From an uncultured Gammaproteobacteria bacterium (GTDB lineage: Bacteria > Pseudomonadota > Gammaproteobacteria > GCA-2729495): DNA of 20,864 nt. Where the stretch lies: assembly GCA_947258805.1 (NCBI GenBank), contig CAMYJV010000121.1:1603-22466 (forward strand), read 5' to 3'. Made by a program: the position numbers and the translations under genes. Below the pieces are notes generated by a model. That model was not told where the DNA came from and searched no databases. It saw only the letters and a list, made by a program, of their open reading frames with translations. This document shows positions 8,119 through 15,360 of the stretch, piece after piece; position 1 is the stretch's first letter; each line of letters starts with the position of its first letter.

Positions 8119-8804
8119 GCTTGCAGTGCGGTTGGTCCAGCGGCGCCGAGGCGTTGTTCAATGTCGTTGGCCGCGAGCCAACCGGTCGTATGTTCGCCGC
8201 TCACCTGCCTGCAAAGCCAATGCAGGTCGGTCGGACGGTCGATATCGCGGGCAAAGGCAGCCAGCGGGATTTTCTGTGCCGGCAGCCCGGCCGCCAGGGC
8301 GCTCTCGAGGTGGCGGCGGGCGCTGTCTGCACCGAAGCGGAAGCCCATCGCGTCCGGTGGGCTGATGACCAGCGCGTTGGTCCCGCCGTCGCTGCGCGCC
8401 GGGCTGATCGTCAAACCAGAGTAGTGACAGGCTAACAGCGCAGCGATGTCCTCGCTTTGCAGCGTGGGTAGGTCACCCGGCAGCACGAGCAGGCTGCTGA
8501 CCTGCCGCCGGGCCAACGCGTTAGCCGCCTCGTCCAGGGCCAGATTCAGGTCGGCTGTGCCGCCATCGTCGATCCAGTTGACGCCGACGGCAGTGGCCAG
8601 CTTGCGCGCATCCACGCCGCCCAGCAGGTAGATACCCCTGGTTGACCCGGAGGCCTGTACCGCGGCGATCACATCGCGCAGCATGGCTTCGGCGAGGCCG
8701 GCGCGCTCTGTTGCCGTCAACACCTGCGCCAGCCGTGCCTTGGCCATGGCGAAGGCCTTAACCGGCACCAGGACTGCCGTGTCGCTCCGCGGCTGCGCAG
8801 TCAT
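8115..8804 (-). CDS. cofC: CofC, phospho-acid guanylyltransferase of F420 biosynthesis
   Basis: This 229-residue MobA-like nucleotidyltransferase activates a phospho-acid (2-phospho-L-lactate, phosphoenolpyruvate or 3-phosphoglycerate, depending on lineage) with GTP for transfer to FO. Visible landmarks are VLVPVKAFAMAKARLA at 11-26 (the PVK...AK.RL nucleotide-binding start), LPGDLP at 108-113, DGGTNAL at 139-145 and FRFG at 155-158. The open frame extends upstream inside cofD, but the true start is the ATG at 8804-8802, which overlaps the cofD TGA by 4 nt and begins the family N-terminus. Its own stop overlaps the fbiC ATG in the same way. Which phospho-acid it prefers cannot be read with confidence; some proteobacterial homologues are known to use 3-phosphoglycerate. 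Confidence 0.92.
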   Translation of the reverse strand: MTAQPRSDTAVLVPVKAFAMAKARLAQVLTATERAGLAEAMLRDVIAAVQASGSTRGIYLLGGVDARKLATAVGVNWIDDGGTADLNLALDEAANALARRQVSSLLVLPGDLPTLQSEDIAALLACHYSGLTISPARSDGGTNALVISPPDAMGFRFGADSARRHLESALAAGLPAQKIPLAAFARDIDRPTDLHWLCRQVSGEHTTGWLAANDIEQRLGAAGPTALQA

Positions 8805-9760
8805 TGCGGCCGCTTCCGGCAGTCGCGCGCGAATGCCAGCGCCGCTTGAGCCAGCTCGATGCGGTCGTCCAGCGTCTTCATGATTGTGTTGCAGCAATGC
8901 ACGGCGATACCGAGGGCCTCCACGTCTGCGCGCCTGTCCTTGTCCACGGTATCCAGTATGAATCCATCGATCCACGGCTGGTAGTGGCGGGCGACGGTGA
9001 GGGCGGACGCGGTGAGGCCGAGTTCGGTCATGATCTTGGCGGTAGGGCCCTTCAGCGCGCGACCGCCGACGATGGGGGAGATGGCCACCACCGGCACTGT
9101 CGCAGCCCGCAGTGCCGCGGCGAGACCGGGTATCGCCAGCAGCGGATCGATGCTGAGATACGGGTTCGACGGCGCAATCAGGATGGCCCCAAGGCTGTCC
9201 TTTTGCAGGGCGGCAAGCACTTCCCTGCTGGGCCTGGCCGCGCCGGCCCCGGCGAATTCCAGCGCTTGCAGCCTCGGCTCCGCGCGTTGCCGCACGAAAT
9301 AATCCTGGAACTTCAGCATGCCTGCGTCGGTCTGCACCTGGGTAGCAATGGGGTCGTCGCTGGCGGGCAGCACGCGCGTCTTCACCCCGAAGGCTGCGCA
9401 AAGTTCGGTCGTGACCTCCGTCAGGCTTGCACCCTCGGCCAGGCGCGCAGTGCGTCGGAGGTGGGTCGCGAGATCGCGGTCGCCGAGCCGGAACCACGTG
9501 TCGCCGCCCAGTTCTGCCAAGGCCTCCATGCAGCGCCAGCCTTCGTCGCGCCGGCCCCAGCCTGTCTCGGGATTCACCACGTCAGCCAGGGTGTACAACA
9601 AGGTGTCGAGATCCGGGCAGATCGCGAGCCCAAGGTGGCGAAAATCGTCGCCGGTATTGGCCACGATCGTGAGGGCGTCGCCGGGCAGAACCTGCTGAAG
9701 TCCCCGCGCCAGTTTCGCGCCGCCCACCCCGCCGGACAGTGCCACGTAGCCCACGCTCAC
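8801..9760 (-). CDS. cofD: CofD/FbiA, transferase forming F420-0 or its precursor
   Basis: This 319-residue enzyme transfers the activated phospho-acid from the CofC product to FO. Diagnostic elements are GGVGGAKLARGL (10-21), NTGDD (35-39) with CPDLDTLLYTLAD just after, the GW-rich segment WGRRDEGW, SNPYLSIDP at 198-206 and SPIVGGRALKGP at 228-239. Length is normal for the family. The start is GTG at 9760-9758, the start that aligns with the family; the GTGA overlaps the cofE stop, and the far end overlaps cofC by 4 nt, giving a strictly coupled cofE-cofD-cofC-fbiC run. I see no missing motif. Confidence 0.95.
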   Translation of the reverse strand: MSVGYVALSGGVGGAKLARGLQQVLPGDALTIVANTGDDFRHLGLAICPDLDTLLYTLADVVNPETGWGRRDEGWRCMEALAELGGDTWFRLGDRDLATHLRRTARLAEGASLTEVTTELCAAFGVKTRVLPASDDPIATQVQTDAGMLKFQDYFVRQRAEPRLQALEFAGAGAARPSREVLAALQKDSLGAILIAPSNPYLSIDPLLAIPGLAAALRAATVPVVAISPIVGGRALKGPTAKIMTELGLTASALTVARHYQPWIDGFILDTVDKDRRADVEALGIAVHCCNTIMKTLDDRIELAQAALAFARDCRKRPQ

Positions 9761-10521
9761 AGAAACAGGTCCTCGTGGGTCGGCCGCAGGACCGCGGCCG
9801 CCGGCTGATCCGCCGCCGGCGCCGGCAGGCCGCGGATCAGCACTACAGGCGTGCCTTCGGCGCCTTCGCCCATCAGCAGCACCGCCGCTGCTGCAACGGA
9901 ATCCGCCGGGGCCACTTCGGCCACCTGCATGGGCCGCGCGTACAGGTCTTCCGTGCCGCGCAGGTCTTCGATGACTGCAACACCAGCTGCGCCGATAGCA
10001 AGGCCGGTCGTGCCGAGACGCCAGGGTCGACCAATGCTGTCGACGACCAGCACGCCCGGTGCGATGCCGCTGCGCTCGGCAACGGCGTTGCGAAGGGACC
10101 TGGCAGAGCCATCGGGGTCTTTCGGCAGCAGCAGCACCTGGTCTTCGCTGCCCGCAACGTTCGACCGGTCAATACCGGCATTCGCCAGTATCACACCGAG
10201 GCGGTGCCGCACGATGATCACCCCGGGCCGGCTGCGGACCACGCTGGTAGATTCGCGCAGTATCAGTTCCACCATGCGCGGGTCTTTGTCGGTCTCTGTC
10301 GCGAGCCGGCGGGCTTCAGCGGACGCTTCGACAGTGCCCAGGTCCACGGTCTGGCCCTCGACCTTGGAGACGATCTTCTGGGCAACAGCCAGCGCGTCCC
10401 CTTGCTGCAGGGTCAGGCCCGCGTCCGCCAGCGACGCGAGAATGATGCCGGCGAGATCATCGCCGGCCACAAACAGCGGCAAGCCGCCGAGGCGGAAAAA
10501 TGCCAGGTCTGGTGAGCCCAT
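9757..10521 (-). CDS. cofE: CofE, F420-0:gamma-glutamyl ligase, single domain
   Basis: This 254-residue GTP-dependent ligase adds gamma-linked glutamates to F420-0. Landmarks are QKIVSKVEG (48-56), ANAGIDRSN (113-121), LLPKDPDGSA (131-140), DSIGRPWRLG (161-170) and DLRGTEDLY (186-194). The protein ends shortly after the ligase fold, so it lacks the C-terminal FMN/nitroreductase-like domain fused to it in mycobacterial FbiB, which reduces dehydro-F420-0. It is the first gene of the operon, with an ATG at 10521-10519 and no strong ribosome binding site visible. It faces queD across the 385-nt intergenic region. Function call is secure; the lack of a reductase domain bears on which F420 form is made. 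Confidence 0.95.
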   Translation of the reverse strand: MGSPDLAFFRLGGLPLFVAGDDLAGIILASLADAGLTLQQGDALAVAQKIVSKVEGQTVDLGTVEASAEARRLATETDKDPRMVELILRESTSVVRSRPGVIIVRHRLGVILANAGIDRSNVAGSEDQVLLLPKDPDGSARSLRNAVAERSGIAPGVLVVDSIGRPWRLGTTGLAIGAAGVAVIEDLRGTEDLYARPMQVAEVAPADSVAAAAVLLMGEGAEGTPVVLIRGLPAPAADQPAAAVLRPTHEDLFL

Positions 10522-10906
10522 GCCGTTGAAACAGCCGTTATGGCGGGGAGTTGGCGGTGATACGCACCGTCTTATGGTGTCCCGAAAGATAGATCATTGC
10601 CCAGATCCGGGGCCCGGCTCATAGCCTCCGCGGCGCCCGGGTTGGCCAAAAGGGCAGGCAGCGCGCCGCGGTCATGGGCCGGATCGCTGTGGGTAGCGGC
10701 GCTGGAGCCCTTGTCTGGCCTGCGTTCTGGCCGCGCGGTTCGGTTTCGGCGGTGGGCGGACGGGGTCGCGGGCTGGAGCGTCATCGGGAAATCATGGCGT
10801 CGCTGGATACGCCATGCTAATCGCGGCCCGGCCCAGGGTCCAAGGCCGCTGGCCGTTTGCGCGGCGAGTAATGCACAATTGCCGTCCGCCGGATCGAGGC
10901 CGAAAC
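10522..10906. other. divergent intergenic region between cofE and queD
   Basis: About 385 nt lie between two divergently transcribed operons and so must carry promoters for both. Open frames crossing it on both strands look like composition-driven shadows (Arg/Pro/Gly-rich, no family features). No -35/-10 pair stands out well enough to call. A possible TGCTAAT extended -10 near 10813-10819 would serve queD. A short stem (GGCGT at 10796-10800 with ACGCC at 10809-10813) is seen but is not terminator-like. I see no preQ1 riboswitch pattern and no clear operator. Confidence 0.55.
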
Positions 10907-11275
10907 ATGGAGATCTACAAGGAGTTCGTCTTCGAGGCCGCCCACCGCCTCCCGAACGTACCCGAGGGGCACAAATGCGCCCGACTGCACGGGCATTCAT
11001 GGAAGGGCACGATCTACGTGACCGGCCAACTCGATCCGACACTGGGCTGGATCATGGACTATGCGGATATTAAAGCGGCCTTCGCGCCCATCTACGAACA
11101 GCTGGATCACAACTACATGAACGATATTCCGGGGCTGGAGAATCCCACCAGCGAAGTTCTGGCGCGGTGGATTTGGCTCGCGCTGAAACCCCGGCTGCCT
11201 CAGCTGTCGCGCGTGGTGATCAATGAGACCTGCACCTCCGGTTGCATCTACCGGGGCGAGGATGACGACGCCTGA
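10907..11275 (+). CDS. queD: QueD, 6-carboxy-5,6,7,8-tetrahydropterin synthase
   Basis: This 122-residue zinc enzyme converts 7,8-dihydroneopterin triphosphate to 6-carboxytetrahydropterin, the first committed step to 7-deazapurines (queuosine and related compounds). The CxxxHGH motif that marks QueD is present (C24, H28, H30), with the third zinc ligand H13 in FEAAHRLP, the D67-H68 pair in LDHNY, and E107 in [12 protein letters not shown]. It is very close to the E. coli protein along its whole length. The ATG at 10907 is chosen because GAGG lies 7 nt upstream and it gives the normal length; an in-frame ATG at 10814 would add an unrelated Arg-rich stretch. No queC, queE or queF is in view. 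Its end overlaps the next gene by 14 nt. Confidence 0.93.
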   Translation: MEIYKEFVFEAAHRLPNVPEGHKCARLHGHSWKGTIYVTGQLDPTLGWIMDYADIKAAFAPIYEQLDHNYMNDIPGLENPTSEVLARWIWLALKPRLPQLSRVVINETCTSGCIYRGEDDDA

Positions 11276-11711
11276 CGAAGCGCACATGGCCGCCGCGCTG
11301 GACGCGGCGCGCCGAGCGCTGATGGCCGGGGAGGCGCCGATCGGTGCCTGCCTGGTCGGTACCGAAGGCAGCCTTACCGCACAGAACCGCGTCGTGTCCG
11401 ATCGGGATCCAACGGCCCACGCAGAAATACAGGCGATTCGCGAGGCCGCTAGGCAATGGCATCACTGGGATCCGGGCGCCTCTCGCCTCTTCGTGACGGT
11501 GGAGCCGTGCCCGATGTGCATTGCTGCGTGCCACTACGCCGGCATTCGGGAAATTGTTTACGCGGCCAGCCTCGCTGACTTCCACGAGATTACCGGCGCC
11601 GAATTGCTCATGCCGCTGGCATCGGAGGCCTTGCTGACCGGGGGCTGCAGGCGCGAAGACAGCCTGGAGCTCCTGCGCACCTGGGCCGCAAGGCGGGCCG
11701 CGACGGCATGA
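11262..11711 (+). CDS. CMP/dCMP-type zinc deaminase, guanine-deaminase or TadA-like
   Basis: This 149-residue protein has the cytidine-deaminase fold. The zinc site is complete: HAE at 53-55 (H53 ligand, E55 proton shuttle) and PCPMC at 82-86 (C83 and C86 ligands). The [11 protein letters not shown] plus [10 protein letters not shown] wording is shared by guanine deaminases and tRNA adenosine deaminases; a pterin or other heterocycle deaminase is also possible, and the substrate cannot be chosen from sequence alone. The ATG at 11262 lies inside the queD end, so the two are translationally coupled; a second ATG at 11286 is possible. Its TGA overlaps the start of the methyltransferase (ATGA). 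Linkage to queD suggests a purine or pterin substrate, as inference only. Confidence 0.82.
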   Translation: MTTPDEAHMAAALDAARRALMAGEAPIGACLVGTEGSLTAQNRVVSDRDPTAHAEIQAIREAARQWHHWDPGASRLFVTVEPCPMCIAACHYAGIREIVYAASLADFHEITGAELLMPLASEALLTGGCRREDSLELLRTWAARRAATA

Positions 11712-12368
11712 ACGCGCAGTACGACAATATCGCCGAGCAGTATGCCCGCACGAAGGACTCGCCGCTGCGCAGGTGGGTAGAGCAGCCGAGTTTTCTGAGC
11801 ATGGTGGGCGATGTGCGCGGTCTGCGGGTGCTGGACCTTGCCTGCGGCGACGGTTTCTACACGCGTGCCCTGATGGCGGCCGGCGCGGCTGAAGTCGTCG
11901 GTGTCGACATATCGCCCGCAATGGTTGCGCTCGCCACGCAGCGCGAACAGGAATCACCCGCGGGCATACGCTACGTGTGTGCCGATGCCGCCGCGTTGCC
12001 GGAGCTCGGTACGTTTGACCGGGTGGTGGCTGCCTACCTGTTGCACTACGCACCGGACCGGCGCGCGCTGGCAGCGATAGGGGGGCGCTTACCTGACTTA
12101 CGGGTTCGCGAAGTCGCTGCACGGCGCTGCAGAGGACGGGGCCGTGATTCGTTACCGCATGCTCGCCGGCCGCGAGAGTTTCGGCTTCGAGGCGTATTAC
12201 TACAGCCGTGCAACTTACGAGACGATGCTGCATCGCGCCGGCTTCACCCGTTTGCAATGGCATGAACTGGTGGTCGATCCGGCGGGCATCGAGGCCATGG
12301 GCGCCGACTACTTTCGCGCCTACCTTGCCCAACCGCCCGTGATCGGCCTCAGTTGCCGGCGCGGCTGA
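11708..12368 (+). pseudogene. class I SAM methyltransferase, broken by an internal out-of-frame loss
   Basis: The first part is a standard class I methyltransferase: YDNIAEQYA at the start, the SAM loop VLDLACGDGFYTRAL (41-55), VGVDISPAM and FDRVVAAYLLHYAP. After ALAAI (Ile codon 12077-12079) the sequence degenerates into Arg-rich codons in the same frame, whereas the family C-terminal half appears in another frame as AYLTYGFAKSL (from about 12087) through YYYSRATYETMLHRAGF and ends at TGA 12366-12368. Roughly 25-30 expected residues (the helix and strand after motif 3, often with PGGRF) are absent. The join lies beside a run of six G at 12080-12085. The start ATG overlaps the deaminase stop (ATGA), and the NRPS ATG follows 2 nt after the end. 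Real decay and assembly error are both possible. Confidence 0.8.
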
Positions 12369-12370
12369 AC

Positions 12371-15193
12371 ATGGAGCCGCTGTTTCGCCAGTTTGCTGCG
12401 CACGCGCGGGCGCATCCGGAGCGGCCGGCCGTGGCCGGGCCCGGCGGCGCCGTCAACTATGGCGAACTGGCCGACCGCGCCAACCGGGTGGCGGCCAGCC
12501 TGCAGGCGCAGGACATTGGTCCCGGTGATGTCGTCGGGCTGTGCCTCGACTGGACGCCGGAGCTCCTCGCCGCGGTAATCGGCACCTGGCAGGCCGGTGC
12601 CGCCTACGTGCCCCTCGACCCGGCCATGCCCGTCGCGCGGCTCACGACCATCGCGGACGCCGTGCAGCCGGCGGGTGTCATCGCGCCACCGCACTGGCAG
12701 GGCCCGTTCGCGGCAACGAAACTGCGACTGTTTGCACCGGATGAATTGCTGGCGGCCGGCCGGGTTCGGGTGGCGGCGGTGCGCGACGATCCGGCCCGGC
12801 TGGCCTATGTGATGCACACCTCCGGCACCAGCGGTGCGCCGAAAGGTGTGATGGTGAGCCAGGGCAATCTTGCCGGGCTGTTTGCGCCGTTCCGCGAGCG
12901 TTTCGGCTGGTGCGCCGACGACGTGTGGTCGCTGTATCACAGCTATGCGTTTGGCTACTCGATCTGGGAAACGTGGGGCGCATTAACCAGCGGCGCTTGT
13001 CTCGTGCCCGTGCCCGGGGCCATGCGCGCCGACCCGCTGCAGCTGCATGCACTGCTTGCCGAGCAACGGGTGACAATTCTGAGTCAGACGCCGTCGGCGT
13101 TCCGGCAGACCGTATTGCACGAGAGATTCAGGCTACGGCAGCTGCCCGATCTCCGCCTCGTTGCGCTGAGCGGCGAGGCGGTGCCGGCGGCAGATCTGCG
13201 CAGGTGGTTTGCCGGCCGTTCGGACGACGGGCCGCAACTGATCAATACCTATGCAGTGACGGAGACCGGTGGGCAGGTCACCTGCAAGATTTATGCAGCG
13301 GCAGATGTCGACAGTGATGAACCCGGTGATGCAGGCACGCCCCTGCCCGGCATCGACGTGCGACTTCTCGATGCGCTTGGTCGCGACGCCGATGACGCAC
13401 AGCTGGGAGAACTCTATATCGGTGGTCCAGGCGTCGCGCTGGGTTATCTGCGCGATGCCACGCTGACGGCGGAACGCTTTGTGAACCTGGCTACGCCCGG
13501 CGGAGAGCAGCGCTTCTATCGCACCGGCGACTTCGCGCGGCGCGCCGCCGATGGCTCCCTGCTATTTAAGGGCCGGGCCGATGCCCAGTTCAAGTGGCGT
13601 GGTTACCGCATCGAGGCGGCGGAGGTCGAGGCAGCATTGCAGGCGCATCCGGCTGTGCGCGAGGCGGCGGTGGCGGTGAAAGGCAACGCCGAGCAGTCAC
13701 GCCTGGTGGGTTACTACGTCGCCGCAGGTTCTACCCGCGCTGCAAACGAGCCCGAGTTCTGGCCCGCCGTCGGCCCTTACCAGGTGTATGACGAGTTTCT
13801 GTATAGCCTGATGAGCACCGACGACGCGCGGCTCGCCCGGTTTCGCGAGGCTTATGCACAAGCGGCTCCCGGGCGCGTGGTGCTGGACATCGGCACCGGT
13901 GAACACGCGCTGCTGGCGCGCCTGTGCGCAGAGGCGGGCGCACGCCATGTATATGCCGTAGAGGTTTTGCCAGAGGCCGCCGCGCGGGCCCGGGAGACTG
14001 TGGCCGGTCTCGGCCTGAGCGAGCGCATCACCGTGATCGAAGCTGATATGGCAGCCATGCAGCTGCCGGAGCCCGCCGAGCTGGCCACGCAGGGCATTAT
14101 CGGCAACATCGGCAGTGCCGACGGCATCATCCCCATCTGGAACGCCGCCAGGCGAGCCTTTGCGCCCGGCTGCATTCCGGTGCCGGCACGGTGTCGCACC
14201 TGGATTGCCCCGGCCGAACTGCCGTCCCGCCTTCGTGAGCAGCCGGCCTTCTCGCCGCTGGCACAAAGCTATGCCGAAAGGGTTTTTGAACGTTGCGGTG
14301 GTCGTTTCGACATTCGACTGTGCGTGCGGAATTTCCCCGCCGCCGGATTGCTCGCGGCGGGTGCCGAGTTCGAAGACCTGGACTTTCACGAAGAACTGGT
14401 GCCGCCGGCGGCCGGCCAGGCTGAATTCCACGCGCAGCGTGGCGGCCGGCTGGATGGGTTTCTGTTGTGGACGGAAGTGGATACCGGTTCCGGCGCGCCG
14501 CTGGACTACCTGGACAACCAGCAGGCGTGGCTACCGGTGTTCTTCCCGCTCCCGGACGGCGGTATCGCCGTGACCGCGGACGAGGGCATTGAGTTGAAGT
14601 GGCGGCGTGAAGACGGTGACGGACTATGTCCCGACTACCGTCTCGACGTTCGAATAGCGGGCACCCGGCAGACTTGTATCAGCCGCCATCACGAGACCCG
14701 GCTGAATAGCACGGCACTGCATCGCCGGCTGCATGCAGCGGCGAACAGAATCGTGGGGCCGGAGCAGTTGCGCGGGTGGCTGGACGCGCGCCTGCCCTCT
14801 TACATGGTGCCGACGGCCTGGGTGCAGCTGCCCGCATTGCCGTTGAACGCCAACGGCAAACTCCATCGTGACCAGCTTCCCGAACCCAATCGCGCGCGTC
14901 CGGCCCTGGCGGCGCCCGCCGTGCCGCCGCGTGACCCGCTGGAGACGCAGCTGGCGGCAATCTGGTGCACGGCCCTGGACCTGGACGCGGTTGGCGTGGA
15001 TGACAATTTTTTCGATCTCGGTGGCGATTCCATCGCCGCGGTGCGCGTCATCAGCATGGTGCAACGCGAGCTGGATGCACCGGTAGGCCTGGCGGCGTTG
15101 TTCGACGGGCCCACGGTGGCGGCGCTGGCAGTGACGCTGCGCGCGCAGGGCCACGGACTGAGTCCGGTGGCGATCGAAGAGGGCGTGCTGTGA
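12371..15193 (+). CDS. NRPS loading module A-MT-A-PCP with interrupted adenylation domain
   Basis: This 940-residue protein has no condensation domain, so it is likely a chain-starting module. The adenylation core (about 1-450) has [11 protein letters not shown] (149-159), the YAVTETGG block (294-301), YRTGDFA (383-389) and [11 protein letters not shown] (410-420). A methyltransferase (about 462-790) is then inserted, and the A domain closes with LPSYMVP (809-814) and NANGK (826-830). A carrier domain follows, with phosphopantetheine Ser887 in LGGDS. Specificity residues read by alignment to GrsA are G195 Y196 W199 S238 A265 S267 T293 G301 Q302 K830. Gly replaces the usual Asp235, so the substrate may lack a normal alpha-amino group (aryl, hydroxy or keto acid, or beta-amino acid). 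The ATG at 12371 is 2 nt after the methyltransferase stop; an upstream TTG at 12353 is less likely. The stop overlaps the next gene (GTGA). Confidence 0.93.
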   Translation: MEPLFRQFAAHARAHPERPAVAGPGGAVNYGELADRANRVAASLQAQDIGPGDVVGLCLDWTPELLAAVIGTWQAGAAYVPLDPAMPVARLTTIADAVQPAGVIAPPHWQGPFAATKLRLFAPDELLAAGRVRVAAVRDDPARLAYVMHTSGTSGAPKGVMVSQGNLAGLFAPFRERFGWCADDVWSLYHSYAFGYSIWETWGALTSGACLVPVPGAMRADPLQLHALLAEQRVTILSQTPSAFRQTVLHERFRLRQLPDLRLVALSGEAVPAADLRRWFAGRSDDGPQLINTYAVTETGGQVTCKIYAAADVDSDEPGDAGTPLPGIDVRLLDALGRDADDAQLGELYIGGPGVALGYLRDATLTAERFVNLATPGGEQRFYRTGDFARRAADGSLLFKGRADAQFKWRGYRIEAAEVEAALQAHPAVREAAVAVKGNAEQSRLVGYYVAAGSTRAANEPEFWPAVGPYQVYDEFLYSLMSTDDARLARFREAYAQAAPGRVVLDIGTGEHALLARLCAEAGARHVYAVEVLPEAAARARETVAGLGLSERITVIEADMAAMQLPEPAELATQGIIGNIGSADGIIPIWNAARRAFAPGCIPVPARCRTWIAPAELPSRLREQPAFSPLAQSYAERVFERCGGRFDIRLCVRNFPAAGLLAAGAEFEDLDFHEELVPPAAGQAEFHAQRGGRLDGFLLWTEVDTGSGAPLDYLDNQQAWLPVFFPLPDGGIAVTADEGIELKWRREDGDGLCPDYRLDVRIAGTRQTCISRHHETRLNSTALHRRLHAAANRIVGPEQLRGWLDARLPSYMVPTAWVQLPALPLNANGKLHRDQLPEPNRARPALAAPAVPPRDPLETQLAAIWCTALDLDAVGVDDNFFDLGGDSIAAVRVISMVQRELDAPVGLAALFDGPTVAALAVTLRAQGHGLSPVAIEEGVL
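13754..14740 (+). other. PRMT-like methyltransferase domain inserted between A8 and A9 motifs
   Basis: Residues about 462-790 of the loading NRPS. It begins [16 protein letters not shown], has the SAM loop [17 protein letters not shown] (503-519) and the acidic AVE (529-531), and continues with a beta-barrel-like half ([21 protein letters not shown]). This layout resembles methyltransferase inserts I recall from cyanobacterial NRPS/PKS modules and from PRMTs. Where I expect an SE-x-x-G active loop, this protein has [13 protein letters not shown], so the first Glu appears replaced by Gly and the second by Asp. Whether it methylates O, N or C is unknown. Confidence 0.72.
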
Positions 15194-15360
15194 ACGGGCC
15201 GGCGGTGCTGGAGTCGCTGCGCGCAGCCGGTGCCGAGCTGTGGCTGGAAGGCGAAGCCCTGCGTTTTCGCGCCCCGGCCGGCACGCTGGACGACGCGACG
15301 CGTGCCGAGCTGGCCTGCGAGCGCGATGCGGTCATTCGCCACTTGCGGCGCGAAGGGGTG
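15190..15360 (+). other. TubC-type N-terminal docking domain
   Basis: The first about 57 residues read [20 protein letters not shown], then [10 protein letters not shown] and a helix ending RHLRREG. This matches the TubC_N pattern (L..L...GV.LW.EG..LR.RAP.G.L.......L...K..I...L), a small domain that binds the C-terminal tail of the upstream synthetase. It supports direct hand-off from the loading NRPS, whose tail ends [10 protein letters not shown] with the acidic residues such docking peptides often have. Confidence 0.8.

Noticed and set aside
8805..9497. Longer open frame extending cofC upstream to 460 residues
   Set aside because: The extra part is cofD read out of frame. The family N-terminus and ATGA overlap place the cofC start at 8804.
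10814..10906. Longer queD start at 10814
   Set aside because: It adds about 31 unrelated residues; the ATG at 10907 has a ribosome binding site and matches the family length.
10522..10906. preQ1 riboswitch upstream of queD
   Set aside because: No A-rich preQ1 aptamer-like sequence or pseudoknot pattern was seen; the region is G+C rich throughout.
10572..11073. Open frames on both strands across the cofE-queD gap
   Set aside because: Arg/Pro/Gly-rich products with no recognisable features that run into queD; treated as composition shadows.
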